This document shows positions 36,631 to 49,100 of a DNA stretch of 64,000 nt, piece after piece (position 1 is the stretch's first letter; every line of letters begins with the position of its first letter). Under the pieces are notes generated by a model. The model was given only the letters and a program-made list of their open reading frames with translations, was not told where the DNA came from and ran no database searches. The stretch lies in contig NC_068556.1 in assembly GCF_022201045.2 (NCBI RefSeq), positions 23,045,501-23,109,500 on the forward strand, read 5' to 3'. This stretch comes from Citrus sinensis. Its lineage: Eukaryota; Streptophyta; Magnoliopsida; Sapindales; Rutaceae. The translations under genes were made by a program, and so were the position numbers.

Positions 36631-37506
36631 TTCCAAGTTTTTTGCTCGATCCTCTCGAAAAAAAGAAAAAGAGAAGAAACAGTTTCTTGCTCCACGAAGC
36701 TTGGAGTCCGAAACTTCACTAGTATGAGGTGGAGGATTTTGGAGAGCAATCAAGTTGGTGACAGCTAACTACTATATTACCCCTCCCTCCTGCTGTAATT
36801 ATAATTATAGTTTGGCGATTGAAGATGAGCAAAGAAGAAATGTGAGGGTAGTTTCGGAAAACTGGGAACTATTTTGCTGTGGTAAAGCTTGTTGTTCGTC
36901 ATTAAGTAATTGAAATTAAATATTAAATTTCCATAATTGTATGTGCATTTGGTTTTTAAGTTATTAATCAGGAGAAATTAATCAGATAAGAAGAACCAAT
37001 CACATTCATTTTCTTTTTAAAAGAATAATTTTTATTCGCTTAAATTACCAATTCAACTGGATTATTTTTAGATTATTTTGTATTTCTAGAGCATGTTACC
37101 CATTATTACTCGGATGATATATCTACCCTCACTCGAAAAATCATGTTTATTAATATTTCGAGATATGTATATGTATAAAAACTCAATAAATAAATAAATA
37201 AATTTGAAGTTGACATGTATAATACATTACCTCGATTGATCATGTCACACCACTTAAAATATAAATTATATATCTGTAACTATATATATTAAATATAACA
37301 TAATTTTTACCCCTTAAAAAAAATTAGACCAACAATTCCTCGTAAAAATGATTGTTAAAAGACAATTATGCTCAAGTTTACACAATGATTTACACAATAT
37401 TAATTGTACGTATATATTTATGTATAGTGAACAAAAGTAAATTGTAATAAATTTCACGTCAATAAAAATAAAAAAATAAAAAAAAGAATCCTACAATTAC
37501 TCCATA
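36631..37506. other. Divergent promoter region, HSBP and TSPO
   Basis: About 1 kb separates the HSBP ATG (minus) from the TSPO ATG (plus). It contains both leaders and AT-rich DNA. No further gene seen. Confidence 0.5.
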
Positions 37507-37647
37507 ACATTCATTTCTCTTTCATTTTTCTTCACAAACTCTCCTTCAACTCAACATTCATTTCTCCTTCATTTTTCTTCACAAATTCTCCTTCAATTCA
37601 ACATTCATTTCTCCTTTATTTTTCTTCACAACTTTTCCTTCGATTCA
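37507..37647 (+). repeat. Three exact-length 47-base tandem repeats in the TSPO leader
   Basis: Units at 37507-37553, 37554-37600 and 37601-37647 all begin ACATTCATTTCTC and contain ATTTTTCTTCACAA, with a few substitutions and no length change. They are pyrimidine-rich and end 44 bases before the TSPO start codon, so they probably lie in the 5' UTR or core promoter. Confidence 0.92.
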
Positions 37648-37691
37648 ATACCATTTCCACGCAATTGTCAATTCAAACTCTGATTTCTCAA

Positions 37692-38234
37692 ATGGCTTCT
37701 CAAGCTCTTCATCCCCTTTACAAAAACAATTCACCCACCACCAGCCATAAACCAGAAACCAAAATGATAAGTGCCAAACGCGCCTTTAGATCTTTAGCTT
37801 TCTCCATTTCAGTCCCCCTCTCTGTAACCCTTGCCATAATCTGCATCTTCGGTTCAGGCAAAAATTACCGAGCCTTACCCAAGCCATTTTGGTTCCCACC
37901 CTTATGGTTCATTCACTTAGCCACATTAAGCTCATCATTTTTCATGAGCCTAGCTGCATGGCTAGTGTGGGCCGACGGTGGCTTCCATGCACGCTCTGAT
38001 TCATTGCTTCTCTATGTTGCTCAAGTTTCCTTGAGCGTTCTTTGGGACCCCCTTGTGCTTGTCACTGGCGCTGCATGGCTTGGTTTGGTGTTTTGTGTTG
38101 CCCATTTTGGTACCCTTGTTGCTTGTTACAAAAGCTTTGAGAAAGTTAACCCTTTTGCTAAGGATCTTGTGAAGCCTTGTTTGGCTTGGATGGGGTTTCT
38201 TACTATGGTTAATTATAAGCTTATTTATCTTTGA
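37692..38234 (+). CDS. TSPO: TSPO, translocator protein homologue (TspO/MBR family)
   Basis: Intronless gene for 180 residues. Five hydrophobic helices follow a plant-type N-terminal extension of about 35 residues; approximate helices are 36-53, 71-92, 105-120, 125-142 and 158-176. Aromatic-rich family motifs include PKPFWFPPLWFIHL, LAAWLVWADGGFH and VLWDPLVLVTGAAW. TSPO binds porphyrins/heme. The plant protein is an ER/Golgi membrane protein that is induced by ABA and stress and then degraded by autophagy. The frame stays open upstream, but the first ATG is at 37692. A tripled 47-base repeat sits just before it. Confidence 0.95.
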   Translation: MASQALHPLYKNNSPTTSHKPETKMISAKRAFRSLAFSISVPLSVTLAIICIFGSGKNYRALPKPFWFPPLWFIHLATLSSSFFMSLAAWLVWADGGFHARSDSLLLYVAQVSLSVLWDPLVLVTGAAWLGLVFCVAHFGTLVACYKSFEKVNPFAKDLVKPCLAWMGFLTMVNYKLIYL

Positions 38235-38890
38235 ACATGGAGATTAATTAGCTTAGTGATTGATTAAGAAGGGATCTTTAGGAATTAATTCGGAAGGATC
38301 GGTGTCTCAACTTCTATTTATAACTCACATTGTTGATAAATAAATTGTTACTTTGTACATTTTTATTGAATAAAAAATTATTTGTGTTTCATATTTTCAT
38401 TAAGAGAATATTCGGACAAGGGATTTGGTTGAGAAATGGAAGAATTCATTCAGGTAATCTTTTTTTTATCGGATATGGTAATTGATTAAAGATAGATTGG
38501 AATATCGAATTACTTTTTTTTTATTCGTTCCAAGACAAATGAGCTAGCTTCGCCCACTATATGATGAGAGAAATTGCTTGCACACGTCATAGTTTATACA
38601 ATTTTTTTTTTGGAATTACATGAGACTAATGCTCAGATTATAATTGATATTTATAGTCAGATAATTATTGGAACTAATTTACATTAATTTTTACCATTTC
38701 AAATATTTCTACTGCCCAAATTTTATTATCTCAAATATTCAAGGATGTCTATTTCACTCACACAAATATTCGAGGATGTCTACTTCACTCACATTTCAAA
38801 AGAAAAAAGACTGACATCGCGGGGGCTCGAACCGCTACTCTCACAGTTGCGAGTGTAGGGTCTTGATCACAGGGCTAAAGACCCAATGAT

Positions 38891-39308
38891 TAGAGCTGGC
38901 AAAATTTGACACGACCCGATTACCCAACACGAACACGACATAAATAAATGGGTATGAGTCGTCAAATTTAACACGATTATTAAATGGGTCGAGTCCGGGT
39001 CAACACTATTTTTTTCCGTGTCGGGTTAGGGTTAAAATTCTTGACCCATTTACCCGGTCAATGACCCGATTATATTTTCTATTTTAAAATAATTTACATA
39101 TTATTATCATTAAAACTCAAATATTAGAGATGATTTTTTTTTTATTCTTTAAAAGGGTGAATATAAACACAGTGTTTTATTTATAAAATTTTAAATACAT
39201 TTAGAGCTTCAATAGTGTAAATATGTAAAAATTGATAGACATGTATATTTTATAATATACATATATATATATATATACATACATACATATATATATATAC
39301 ATACATAT

Positions 39309-39354
<46 letters not shown>

Positions 39355-39658
39355 AACCTCAATAGTGTAAATATGTAATATATTCGTAGATATGTATATT
39401 TTATAGTATCGATAAATTATGTATGTATGTATGTGCATACGTATGTACTATAGTGTATAAATATTTGATGTAACTTTTATTCAATATATAGATATTAAAC
39501 GGGTTATTGGGTTACCCGATTATTTTTCCGTGTCGGGTTTGAGTTTCAATATTTTGACACGATTATTAAATGGGTCGGGTTTGGGTCGGCCTAAATTTAA
39601 CACGATACGAAACTAACATGACACGAACACGATCCGATGACCCGTTTTACCAGCTCTA
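38891..39658. mobile_element. Non-autonomous hAT-type element nested in the SINE
   Basis: The ends are TAGAGCTGGCAAAA and, inverted, TAGAGCTGGTAAAA. Perfect 8-base target duplications CCAATGAT lie at 38883-38890 and 39659-39666. The subterminal regions carry inverted ACACGA..CCCGAT and GGGTCGGG-type repeats. The 768-base body is AT-rich and has no transposase frame. Because it interrupts the SINE head, it inserted later than the SINE. Confidence 0.92.
39203..39415. repeat. 150-base internal duplication with TA/CATA microsatellite
   Basis: CAATAGTGTAAATATGTAA and the following ~50 bases occur twice, 150 bases apart (from about 39210 and 39360). Between the copies is a long (TA)n/(CATA)n tract. 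This lies inside the nested hAT-type element and probably arose by slippage after insertion. Confidence 0.8.
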
Positions 39659-39666
39659 CCAATGAT

Positions 39667-40045
39667 TAATAGTTTATACAATTAATACCGTGTGACAAGA
39701 CAATGTATGATGAGGAACAATACACATGACGTGGCTATCTTAATCGAATTATTATTTGTTTTATGTGATTAGAAGGGAGATTGAGCAAATAAGATACATC
39801 GCCGTCGCGATTGATTCTTGTGAAAATGGTTGGGGTCAATGAACAAACAAAACGCATACTTTTTGACTAAATTAATCGGAGATTGGATAGCGACTACGGA
39901 CGGTGAAGCATTGAAAAAGAATTAATGAGGATCCCGTTAGATCAGTGAATTAATTAATTAACAACGCAGTGCCCAATCTAATTAAACTTGCAATGTGAGC
40001 ATGCCACGTGTTGCCAGTACATACGGTCAACACAAGACTCTTATA

Positions 40046-40077
<32 letters not shown>

Positions 40078-42041
40078 TGACGCAAAACGTTAATTATTTG
40101 GCCCACCCTTAAAAATTGGTTAATTTGTTAACATCACAAACAGATGCCAAACAGTTTGACAGCTTGCGAACGTGTGATTCAAATCAAACGCAAGAGTTTA
40201 CGCAATTCATACAACAACACGTTAAAGTGGGGCAACCACGTATGAGCTGGCGCTCACTGTCACTCACTCACACTGTGTGCTAGCTGCTTGCCGCTGAATT
40301 TGCGCCTCGATCGCAACCGTTCATCTTGTTCGTTATCTTGACCATTTTGATTTGCTCCCATTTTGCTTTGATTATGTGTTTGGTTTGTACGTTGACTTGG
40401 TTAATCTACATGAATTAATCTGCTTTTGTTCGTATATCGGTATATCACGATCAAAGTACGTAGTTAATTTTTACAGCACATTTCTGATCATGATATTAAT
40501 AAATTTACATCTTATGAATTATATGATGGATATAATACATGTTTTTTGAAGTTGACGTTGGCAGCGTATTAGTAAATAATATAAAGGCTTAATTATAATA
40601 TTAATTATGCAAAAATTATTCTCTTAATTAATTCAATTTTGGGAAGTGTTGAATCCTTCCTATAAAATCAAGGGAGGAGTATGGAGGTAAGACTCGTATT
40701 TTATCATTTTTTTATTTATTTCATCAAATCTTCTATAATATTGCTCATATTTTAATCATCTTTAATATTTGAGGAACGTCAACCTTTAACTTTCACTCAA
40801 ATTTTTAAAGAATGAAATTTAAATCAAATCCTCATAATACTTTTGTGAGAATTCAAATCATTGCCCTTACAAAGAAATTTTTTTAGAATATATCAGATGT
40901 ACCGTATCAATTATACAAATAAATGATACTATGATATGTGTACATTTATTTTAAAAAATATAATGTAAGTGGTGATTATATTAAATTTAATTATACATAT
41001 CGTGCATGCATCAACTGGTTGTAATATATATGAGGTATTCTAAAAGTTCTCGAGGACCAAGCCTAATAATTGTATGTTTTTCATAGTTAAAATGCCGGAA
41101 TGAATGCACTTTAATATATCAAAATCCTTATTTTGAGTTTTGATTGTTATTTAACGTCCAAAACGCTACATGATATCTTGAATTACTATTGTTTTTTCGA
41201 GAAGAAATTTTGTTGCATTATTTGCTTTCCGTTTATTCTGATTTCCATCACATTTTTCACATCAAAAGAGAGATCCCATAAGATTAATGATCGGTTGAAT
41301 GCCAAATTTATGCATAGCATATTATCATTCGTTACTATTAACGGTAGTATACCATTATTGGAAAAAATGTTGCAACAATCGTAATGCTTTTGGTGAATGG
41401 TGACCAAAAAATACAAACCTTTAAGCGTAAAACAAAAAACGAATTTTTTTTAAATTAATAATCATACTTTCTTATTGTATAATTAACAAATTTGTTAATT
41501 TTTAAACAAAAACTTAGAAGCAATTACAAAAAATATGGTGAAAATTAGCCAGAAGCCTAAAATCGCCGGACTGGATCTAACCAAGTCTAAAACGACCATC
41601 GCCGCATGATCTTTTAAATTAAGGCAAATCCTCAATGGTGACGTACGTACTCAACAAAATCCATCAACGTGAACTGACTACGTGCAAGGGCCCCGCAAAT
41701 AATTTTTTTTTTCTTTGAAAATTCCAAAAATACATCATTTGTCGGAACAAATACAAAATTATTTCGTTTCCTTTTTCATTTTTTTCTCCAGTTTCATCTC
41801 TCTGAATCTTCGTTTCTTCATCCATCGCTTCCCTCCACCGACTTTCCTGAATTTCATTGCCCCTAATTGCTGTCACTATTTACATTGATACCCCTCCATT
41901 CACCTTTTCAATAATTATTACTTTTTTATTCTCAGATCCTTAGAGCGCTCTCTCAATCTCAATCATTCTTTTAAGATTCTGAAGCTTCAGAGCTTTGTTT
42001 TGGAATTTTTACTGAACGAGTCGACTCGCTGCCGAGTCAAG
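39667..42041. other. Intergenic upstream of the XXT gene
   Basis: AT-rich with a TA/TG microsatellite at 40046-40077 and no gene recognised. The last ~150-250 bases before the XXT start codon should be its leader and core promoter. Confidence 0.45.
40046..40077. repeat. (TA)n(TG)n compound microsatellite
   Basis: A short TA run passing directly into about 11 TG units. Confidence 0.9.
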
Positions 42042-43406
42042 ATGCTGGAACGGTGCGTGGGGACTCTACGAGCCCGGCAGATCCAAAGAGCCATTCGCCA
42101 CGGCAAAATCACACTCCTCTGCCTCTTCATGACCGTCATCGTCCTGCGTGGCACAATCGGCGCCGGTAAATTCGGTACTCCCGAACAAGACATCGACGAC
42201 ATCCGCCAACACTTCTACGCGCACCGCAAGCGCGTGGAGCCCCACCGCGTCCTCGAAGAAGTCCAAACCACCGACGCCGCCAAAACCGAAGACCCTAACA
42301 ATTACGAAAAGTTCGATATGAATAAGCTGTTTGTTGACGAAGGCGAAGACGAGAAGCGTGATCCAAACAAGCAGTATTCGCTTGGTCCCAAAATATCGGA
42401 CTGGGACGAGCAGCGATCCGAGTGGCTCAAAAAGAACCCGACATTACCAAACTTTCTCCGCCCAAACAAGCCACGCGTTCTCCTCGTGACCGGTTCGTCA
42501 CCTAAACCGTGCGAGAACCCGGTCGGTGATCATTACTTGTTAAAGTCCATAAAGAACAAGATCGATTACTGTAGGATTCACGGCATTGAGATATTTTACA
42601 ACATGGCGCTCTTAGACGCTGAAATGGCTGGCTTTTGGGCGAAGCTGCCATTGATAAGGAAATTGCTTCTGTCACATCCTGAGGTTGAGTTCTTGTGGTG
42701 GATGGATTCGGATGCCATGTTTACGGATATGGCATTTGAGGTGCCTTGGGAGAGGTACAAGGATCACAATTTGGTAATGCACGGGTGGAAAGAGATGGTT
42801 TATGATGAAAAGAATTGGATTGGATTGAATACTGGGAGCTTTTTGTTGAGAAATTGTCAATGGGCGTTGGATCTTCTAGACGCTTGGGCGCCAATGGGCC
42901 CTAAAGGGAAGATTAGGGACGATGCTGGGAAGATTTTAACTAGAGAGCTTAAGGGGAGGCCAGTTTTCGAAGCTGATGATCAATCTGCTATGGTGTATTT
43001 GTTGATTACTCAAAGGGACAAGTGGGGTGAGAAGGTGTATTTGGAGAGTGCTTATTATTTGCACGGGTATTGGGGGATTTTGGTTGATCGGTATGAGGAG
43101 ATGATTGAGAATTACCATCCGGGTCTTGGCGATCATAGGTGGCCATTGGTTACTCACTTTGTCGGGTGTAAGCCTTGTGGCAAGTTTGGGGATTATCCGG
43201 TGGAGAGATGCTTGAAACAGATGGATCGTGCTTTTAATTTTGGGGATAATCAGGTTTTGAATATGTATGGATTTGAACATAGGACGCTTGCAAGTAAGAA
43301 AGTTAAGAGAATTAGAAACGAGACTAGTACTCCTCTTGAAGTTAAGGATGAGCTCGGAATTCGTCACCCGGCGTTTAAAGTTGTTAAGGTAGCCGCATCC
43401 TCATAG
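42042..43406 (+). CDS. XXT2: Xyloglucan 6-xylosyltransferase (XXT1/XXT2 type, GT34)
   Basis: Intronless gene for 454 residues. It is a type II Golgi membrane protein with a short basic cytosolic tail, one membrane anchor at about 22-40 (ITLLCLFMTVIVLRGTIG), a stem and the GT34 catalytic domain. Visible motifs are RVLLVTGSSPKPCENPVGDH at 145-164, the metal/UDP-binding DSD at 222-224 within WWMDSDAMF, LHGYWGILVDRYEEM, and GDHRWPLVTHFVGCKPCG. It transfers xylose from UDP-xylose to the glucan backbone of xyloglucan. The N-terminal wording (GAGKFGTPEQD) and lack of introns fit XXT1/XXT2 rather than XXT3-5. XXT1 and XXT2 cannot be separated from memory, so the symbol is tentative. The upstream open frame has no ATG. 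Confidence 0.93.
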   Translation: MLERCVGTLRARQIQRAIRHGKITLLCLFMTVIVLRGTIGAGKFGTPEQDIDDIRQHFYAHRKRVEPHRVLEEVQTTDAAKTEDPNNYEKFDMNKLFVDEGEDEKRDPNKQYSLGPKISDWDEQRSEWLKKNPTLPNFLRPNKPRVLLVTGSSPKPCENPVGDHYLLKSIKNKIDYCRIHGIEIFYNMALLDAEMAGFWAKLPLIRKLLLSHPEVEFLWWMDSDAMFTDMAFEVPWERYKDHNLVMHGWKEMVYDEKNWIGLNTGSFLLRNCQWALDLLDAWAPMGPKGKIRDDAGKILTRELKGRPVFEADDQSAMVYLLITQRDKWGEKVYLESAYYLHGYWGILVDRYEEMIENYHPGLGDHRWPLVTHFVGCKPCGKFGDYPVERCLKQMDRAFNFGDNQVLNMYGFEHRTLASKKVKRIRNETSTPLEVKDELGIRHPAFKVVKVAASS

Positions 43407-46144
43407 TTGGTTGTGAATTCGATTAGCTTCAACTTGATTATAGTAATGTATCATGCGCTTGAAACTTTTTTTCCCCCCTTTCCTTCTTTTCTCAAGTTAT
43501 GATATGATACATGTCAATTCTCATGTCATTGCTGAAGCTTAGCACTGGATATTGTAACCTCTTTTCAAGATTATATTGATTTTTGAATGAAATTATAGCC
43601 TCACTTGTGTTTTCTTACAGATACACTTGTTTGTTTGATCTGAGTCTTGATGTTTATTAGTTTCTACGTGGATGTTTTGAGGTGTAAGGTTACAGGATGG
43701 GTTATCAAATCTAAGGCATAAGTTTTTATTTTTTATCAGTGGGATGCTGGCTATAAATTTGAGACATCCATTTCCCTGTTTGCTAGTTGAAATGTAGCAA
43801 TGTCTATGATTCATAGAATGATTGATAATCTGATGCCTTGAACCACGGATTGGTCAAGCTTATCAAGTGTGATTATACTATTAATGTATCTGCATTTTGC
43901 TTTGGCGAAACAAAAGGAAAAATGAAGATGAATATAACTAATCTTGTCATAATGCTGTTATAATTACAAACCAAGAAGTTTTTTTGTATGGTCTGAGGAA
44001 CTATAGAAACTTATCTATTCAAACATGCTGGTTTAGCAAGGAGAATAACTTTAGGGATTGGAAATTTGGAGGTTTGGTGGCTGCTAACAGTGCATAGCCT
44101 GTTGCCTTGTTGTAAAGTTTAGCATGTTCAATCTTGAGTAGAAATTGGTTCTGTTTGTAATAATGAGTTAACATTTTGGCAACATGAGATCATTCAAGTT
44201 CACTGGGATTTTTTATCCTCCACAAGGCCACTAAGCATGCGGTATCTTTGATGATTAATTGCTCGTGCACATCATCGTATATCCTCTATGTTGAGGCATG
44301 ATGTGATCAACTCTGCACATTTGTAAGCTCTCTTTCTATCAAGTTTTTCAAGCAACATTTCACGTTTTAACTTCCATCTGAACACCTGAACAATTATATT
44401 GTGCCAGCCAGTAGCTAACCTCCTTTGCAGAGTCTTAGCTTTCTGTCGGTGACTGTACAGTATACCTAGTACATGTCCGTTTCCAACCAAAAATGGACCA
44501 AAAACTTGATTCCAGCTGCAATGGAATCTACACGTTTCAACTTAGGATAGGGTAAGATGACAGTTGGAAAGCTTTGTTGTCTTTATTAGGTTCAAAGAGT
44601 ACTGGAAAGTATTGCCTTGATGTAGTTAAAGTTTGAAGAGAAGGAAAATGCTTTACTTTTTTTCACAAATCTGCGCCAACAACAATGTGGGCCAAAAATG
44701 CTATTCCTCTGGCCAACAATGCAAGGTGTTCAAAAACAACGAACCTGGTTAGTGCCAAGATGATGATTGATCATTTAGACCACTGCCACCAGCTGTCAAA
44801 ATTGCCGATCATTTCTAGTAATCAATTCCAGCTGTCTCTACTCTGCATATGCTTAATGCTCTTGTCTGTAGTCTCCGCACACAACTCTTAACACCGTGTT
44901 CTAAATGATGCTGAAACTTTAGATAAAAGAACACGCAACGCCAAAAACTGTCAACATTTTCGCTCTGATGCTTTTCCTATTGCTCGAGCTCCGCCACGCA
45001 TGGCTGTTATTTTTATTTCCTATTTTGCATCTTTTCATTTGCAGGTTCCAAAGGGAAAAGAGGAAGATTGCATATGCTCTAACACTTCATATATTCTAAA
45101 ACTTGTCACAACTCGCGAGTTCAAACAAAAACCATCTCTGTCGGTAACAACTAATAGTAGTTGTGCTTGTGGGTTACTATAACTAGTTGATAAAAAGTGT
45201 AAAAGTAAATGAAACTATGGAAGAGAAAAGAAAAAGCACTTTGTATCAATTCATGCATGAGTTAATTATAAAGTTCGTTAATTTAAAATGATGAAGAACC
45301 TATTCCTATCTTAAATCTTTTCTCATCTCATCACTTTATTTTACTCCTTCAGTACTCTATAATGGATTCTCATAAACACATCACGGTGTCAATCTACTCT
45401 CACCTAAAATTTGAATAATAAATAATTAAATCAATGAAAGGAGGAAAATATATATATATATATATATGTTTGACAAAAAGTGATTGGATATTCCCACCTA
45501 CGTCTTGCATTTTATTATTATTATAGAAATAAATTTATTTGTGACAATCTCATTGTGTCATCATGAAATGATATAAAATAAATTTTCAAAATCTCATCAT
45601 CAAAAGTATTTTCCCTAACTATAAAACTTCATCTGTATATACCTGCCATCCAAGACCATACAACCCATCAAATCAAAATTAAAGAAACCTATTGATTAAG
45701 GCCTAAAATAATAAGATCCAGGTGTCATTTAGTTTGCGGTTCGATCAATGAAAAACCTACGCGTATGAAACTATCGATCGAGTCGTTCAGCGGTCCAGAT
45801 TTGTTTTCAAACCGAGAGTGGCCTCTCGGTGCCACACACTGAAACCGCCACCTATTGGCACAGTAGTATGTGAAAGACAAACTATTTGATCAAAGCTATA
45901 AAAGCAACAAAGCAATTGTCTTTATGCTCCCATTTGGCGGCTCCCATAAGGCAAAATTTATTCGTACCAACTCTGACGCTTTTAGCTCTCTCCCCTTAAA
46001 ACCCTAATTCTCACTCTCCAATGCTCACAATAAGCAAGCGCAAATGAATACTTGTTAATTAAATCATTTTAATATACACATCTGAAAAATATTTTTGAAA
46101 ATATTCGCGAGTAAAAAGTTTTCAAAACTGAGGTTTTGAGAGTG
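43407..46144. other. Intergenic between XXT and PRMT4
   Basis: 3' flank of XXT, then AT-rich DNA with short open frames that I cannot assign, including a TA run near 45,450-45,467. The PRMT4 promoter with a TATA-like box lies at its right end. Confidence 0.45.
45897..45903 (+). promoter_or_regulatory. Possible TATA box for PRMT4
   Basis: TATAAAA about 245 bases before the start codon, with an ATTGG (inverted CCAAT) about 40 bases upstream. It implies a leader of about 210 bases. Confidence 0.4.
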
Positions 46145-49100
46145 ATGGAGCAAAAGCACAAACAAGAGTTCGCTTTGGCTTCGGTGACGGAGCTTTCTTC
46201 GTCTTCGGCTTCTGCATTGACGCAATCTTCGCCGGTTTTTGCGCGTTTTAGCGCCAGAAACGGACTCGTGGAGCTTCGATTTTCCGAAGAATCTGAGGCC
46301 ATTGGTGGTTATAACGTCGATCCTTGTACTGCTCAGGTAAGTGTGATTTTTGACGGATTCTTTGTGTGTTTGGTTACTGAGAAAGTAGAGAATCTTTAGC
46401 TTTTTCGTAACGTTCTTTTACATTTTCTTGGCAACCAAACACTGGTGGCGGCACTGCATTTCTTTCATTGTTGTCATGTTTATTTTTCCAATTTACATTC
46501 GATTTAAGTTGATGACATTTGCTTCTTTGTAATATAATTTTTTGTTTGGACTGAGAAAGCAGAGTGTTAAAGTAGAGAAGTTCATATTTTAGCTCTAGGT
46601 TGGTTAATGATTCCACATAGCTGAAATGGAATTGGAATGTTAGCTCTTTTTTTCTTTTTCTTTTTTTCCTTTCTGTCTTTCTGTTTCAATGTACAAATTG
46701 TTGAATTCTTTTGCTTCTTAGGTTTATTGTTAACCAAAATGTAGTGTTTATGTGTGGAATTTGTGAAAACCGGTGAATCTAACATTACGGTACTATTATT
46801 TTGTGCTCCTTTGTTGCCCAGTTACTCAAGTTAGGACCTGTACAATCCGTTTGCATTTCTAAAGATTCTGATACCAATGAAGAGGTAACCAAACACACTT
46901 TTTTTTCCCGCCTCTGTGTTCCTTTTTCTTGAAAACAGTGTGGGCAGCATGTTTCTTTTCCATATTTTATGATCTTACTTTTATTTGAATTCCACCAGGA
47001 CCCCTGGTACAATGGTTCATATTATGTTTTTGCCCTCTGAAAATCGTAGGTGGCATACATACATACATACATACATATATATATATATATTACGTTTTAT
47101 GATTAGCATCATGTTTGGTTTTGTTATGCATAGTATGATCCTATGAGTAGTTCCAGATGTTGCATCATTTTTAACAGTATCACTATTGAACCAGAAATCA
47201 TATTCACGGGGAATCACTATCCAGTTTACAGATGAGGAAGAGAGCAGGGCCTTCCATTGTGCATTTGAGCAATGGAAGACTGAAGTTAAGGACCAAGGTA
47301 CTCCCTTGGACATCTGCTTATGATTTTGTTATAAAATGTCATTGATATATGATATCAACTTAGATCACTGGACACTCCATTTGGCATGTTTCTTTTTTCC
47401 TTTTTTTTTTTCTCTTATTTATTTGTGCTAGCCACTCATAGTTCATTTGTTCACGTATCATTGTTATGATCTCTCTACATACTTTTTGTGTATGTGCTTG
47501 GCACTCACTTAACAATTTAGTGCTTTAACATTTCCTTTCCCAGCCTCTTTTAAATTCCTTTGTGAATGAAGTTTAAGTCGGGTTTTAGTGTAACATATGT
47601 AAAGGTGAAGTTGCATGAAATCAAGAACTAAATTGGAGAAATACCACTCCACATCTTGTATTTTATCTATACGTAATTATCTGTTTCATAAAGAACATTT
47701 TGACCAATACAAAATGTCAAGGAAACTCTCCTTTTGACAAGCCAAGTCTCCTTAATATTCTATATCTATTACTATTGTGGTCAAGGAATTGGACCCTAGG
47801 TAGTTAGTAGGAGAAATTTCTTTCCAGCTAGGTAGGGGTCAATGGATTGTTTATCCAATCTAATCTTCTCTTTAAGACGATTATAGTCTGATTAAAGCTT
47901 GAAATCAAATGCAGATATGCACCCCTGAGTTTTGCCTCAGAAAAAGGGGGAGGAACAGGGCTGGGTACTATATTACCTTTAGAAAAGAACTGCCGATGTG
48001 TGATTGTAAAATTTCTTTTTCTTTACTTCTAGATGCAGTGGTACGCTTTGCTGTATACCTGTTCTCAAATCCTCTTCTTTTGGTTTGCTTTCCAGGAATG
48101 CATTTACCAAATGGAGATGTGTCAGGTTCTTTAAAGAGCAAGTTTGATGATAAAGTAGAGCCATCTTCTGCTAAGATGTACTTCCATTATTATGGGCAAC
48201 TGCTACATCAGCAAAATATGTTACAGGATTACGTCAGGACAGGTTATGTCATGGACCTGTACAAAATTTTCCCTTTGTCATGCTTTTCACAATTAAATTT
48301 GGATTTGTTTTAGACCTGATTAAACTTCACATACCATTTTACCACTGAATGTATTATATTAATACAAGTAAATTGTATGCTATAGAGCAACCAAACAGAG
48401 TTACTTAGATTTGCTGATGATATATAAGCTATTTTTGTTTCAGGAACCTATTATGCTGCAGTTATAGAGAATCGTGCAGATTTTACCGGTCGTGTAGTTG
48501 TTGACGTTGGTGCTGGTAGTGGTATATTGTCATTATTTGCCGCTCAGGTTTGCTTTGTCTTTTTAGTAGTGAAATTTCTTATGATTATAAACCTATAATT
48601 ACATTTATTTTGCATCTTGCTTGGGGATGTCCTTCTTTTATTTTATTTTTTGGGGCAAAGTTGCAGTTTGATATTGTATTCCTTCACTTTGCCCAATTAG
48701 GCTGGTGCAAAACATGTTTATGCTGTGGAAGCATCTGAAATGGCTGAATATGCTCGCAAACTTATTGCGGGAAATCCATCGTTGGGAGAACGAATAACTG
48801 TGAGTTTTTTTTCCGTAATGTCAAATTTTCTGTCTTTGACCTTGTCAGTCTGTTATCTTGTTTTATTCCTGCACTATGTCATGAAATTGTAGGTGATCAA
48901 GGGTAAAGTTGAAGAAGTTGAACTGCCAGAGAAAGCAGATATTCTAATCTCTGAGCCAATGGGTACGTATATATATCATGATTGCTTTTGTTTCACTAAT
49001 GGACAATGAAATGTGTATGTTGTTTAACTTTCATAGGGTTTGAGCCTCAGCTATGGTCAAAGTTCAATTTGGTTAGGGTGAATTTTGGTCGGCCAGAAAG

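Larger units (their letters stand above)
38604..39668 (-). mobile_element. tRNA-derived SINE, split by a hAT-type insertion
   Basis: Perfect 15-base target duplications ATAGTTTATACAATT flank it (38589-38603 and 39669-39683). On the minus strand the head reads GGTCTTTAGCCCTGTGATC (A-box-like), followed by a good B box GGTTCGAGCCC and, at the far end, a poly(A) of about 10. Without the nested element the SINE is about 290 bases. It encodes no protein and would rely on LINE machinery. A second, older relative lies at 13.4 kb. Confidence 0.88.

Noticed and set aside
38820-38885. Possible tRNA gene (B-box-like GGTTCGAGCCC)
   Set aside because: No cloverleaf can be formed. The head, poly(A) tail and 15-base duplications show it is a SINE.
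39250-39438. Minus-strand frame rich in Ile/Tyr
   Set aside because: A translation of the TA/CATA microsatellite inside the nested transposon, not a protein.
42936-43367. 143-codon antisense frame in the XXT gene
   Set aside because: Antisense shadow of a strongly conserved GT34 coding region.
44685-45182. Two short plus-strand frames between XXT and PRMT4
   Set aside because: No conserved motif, no splice context and no resemblance to a known family.
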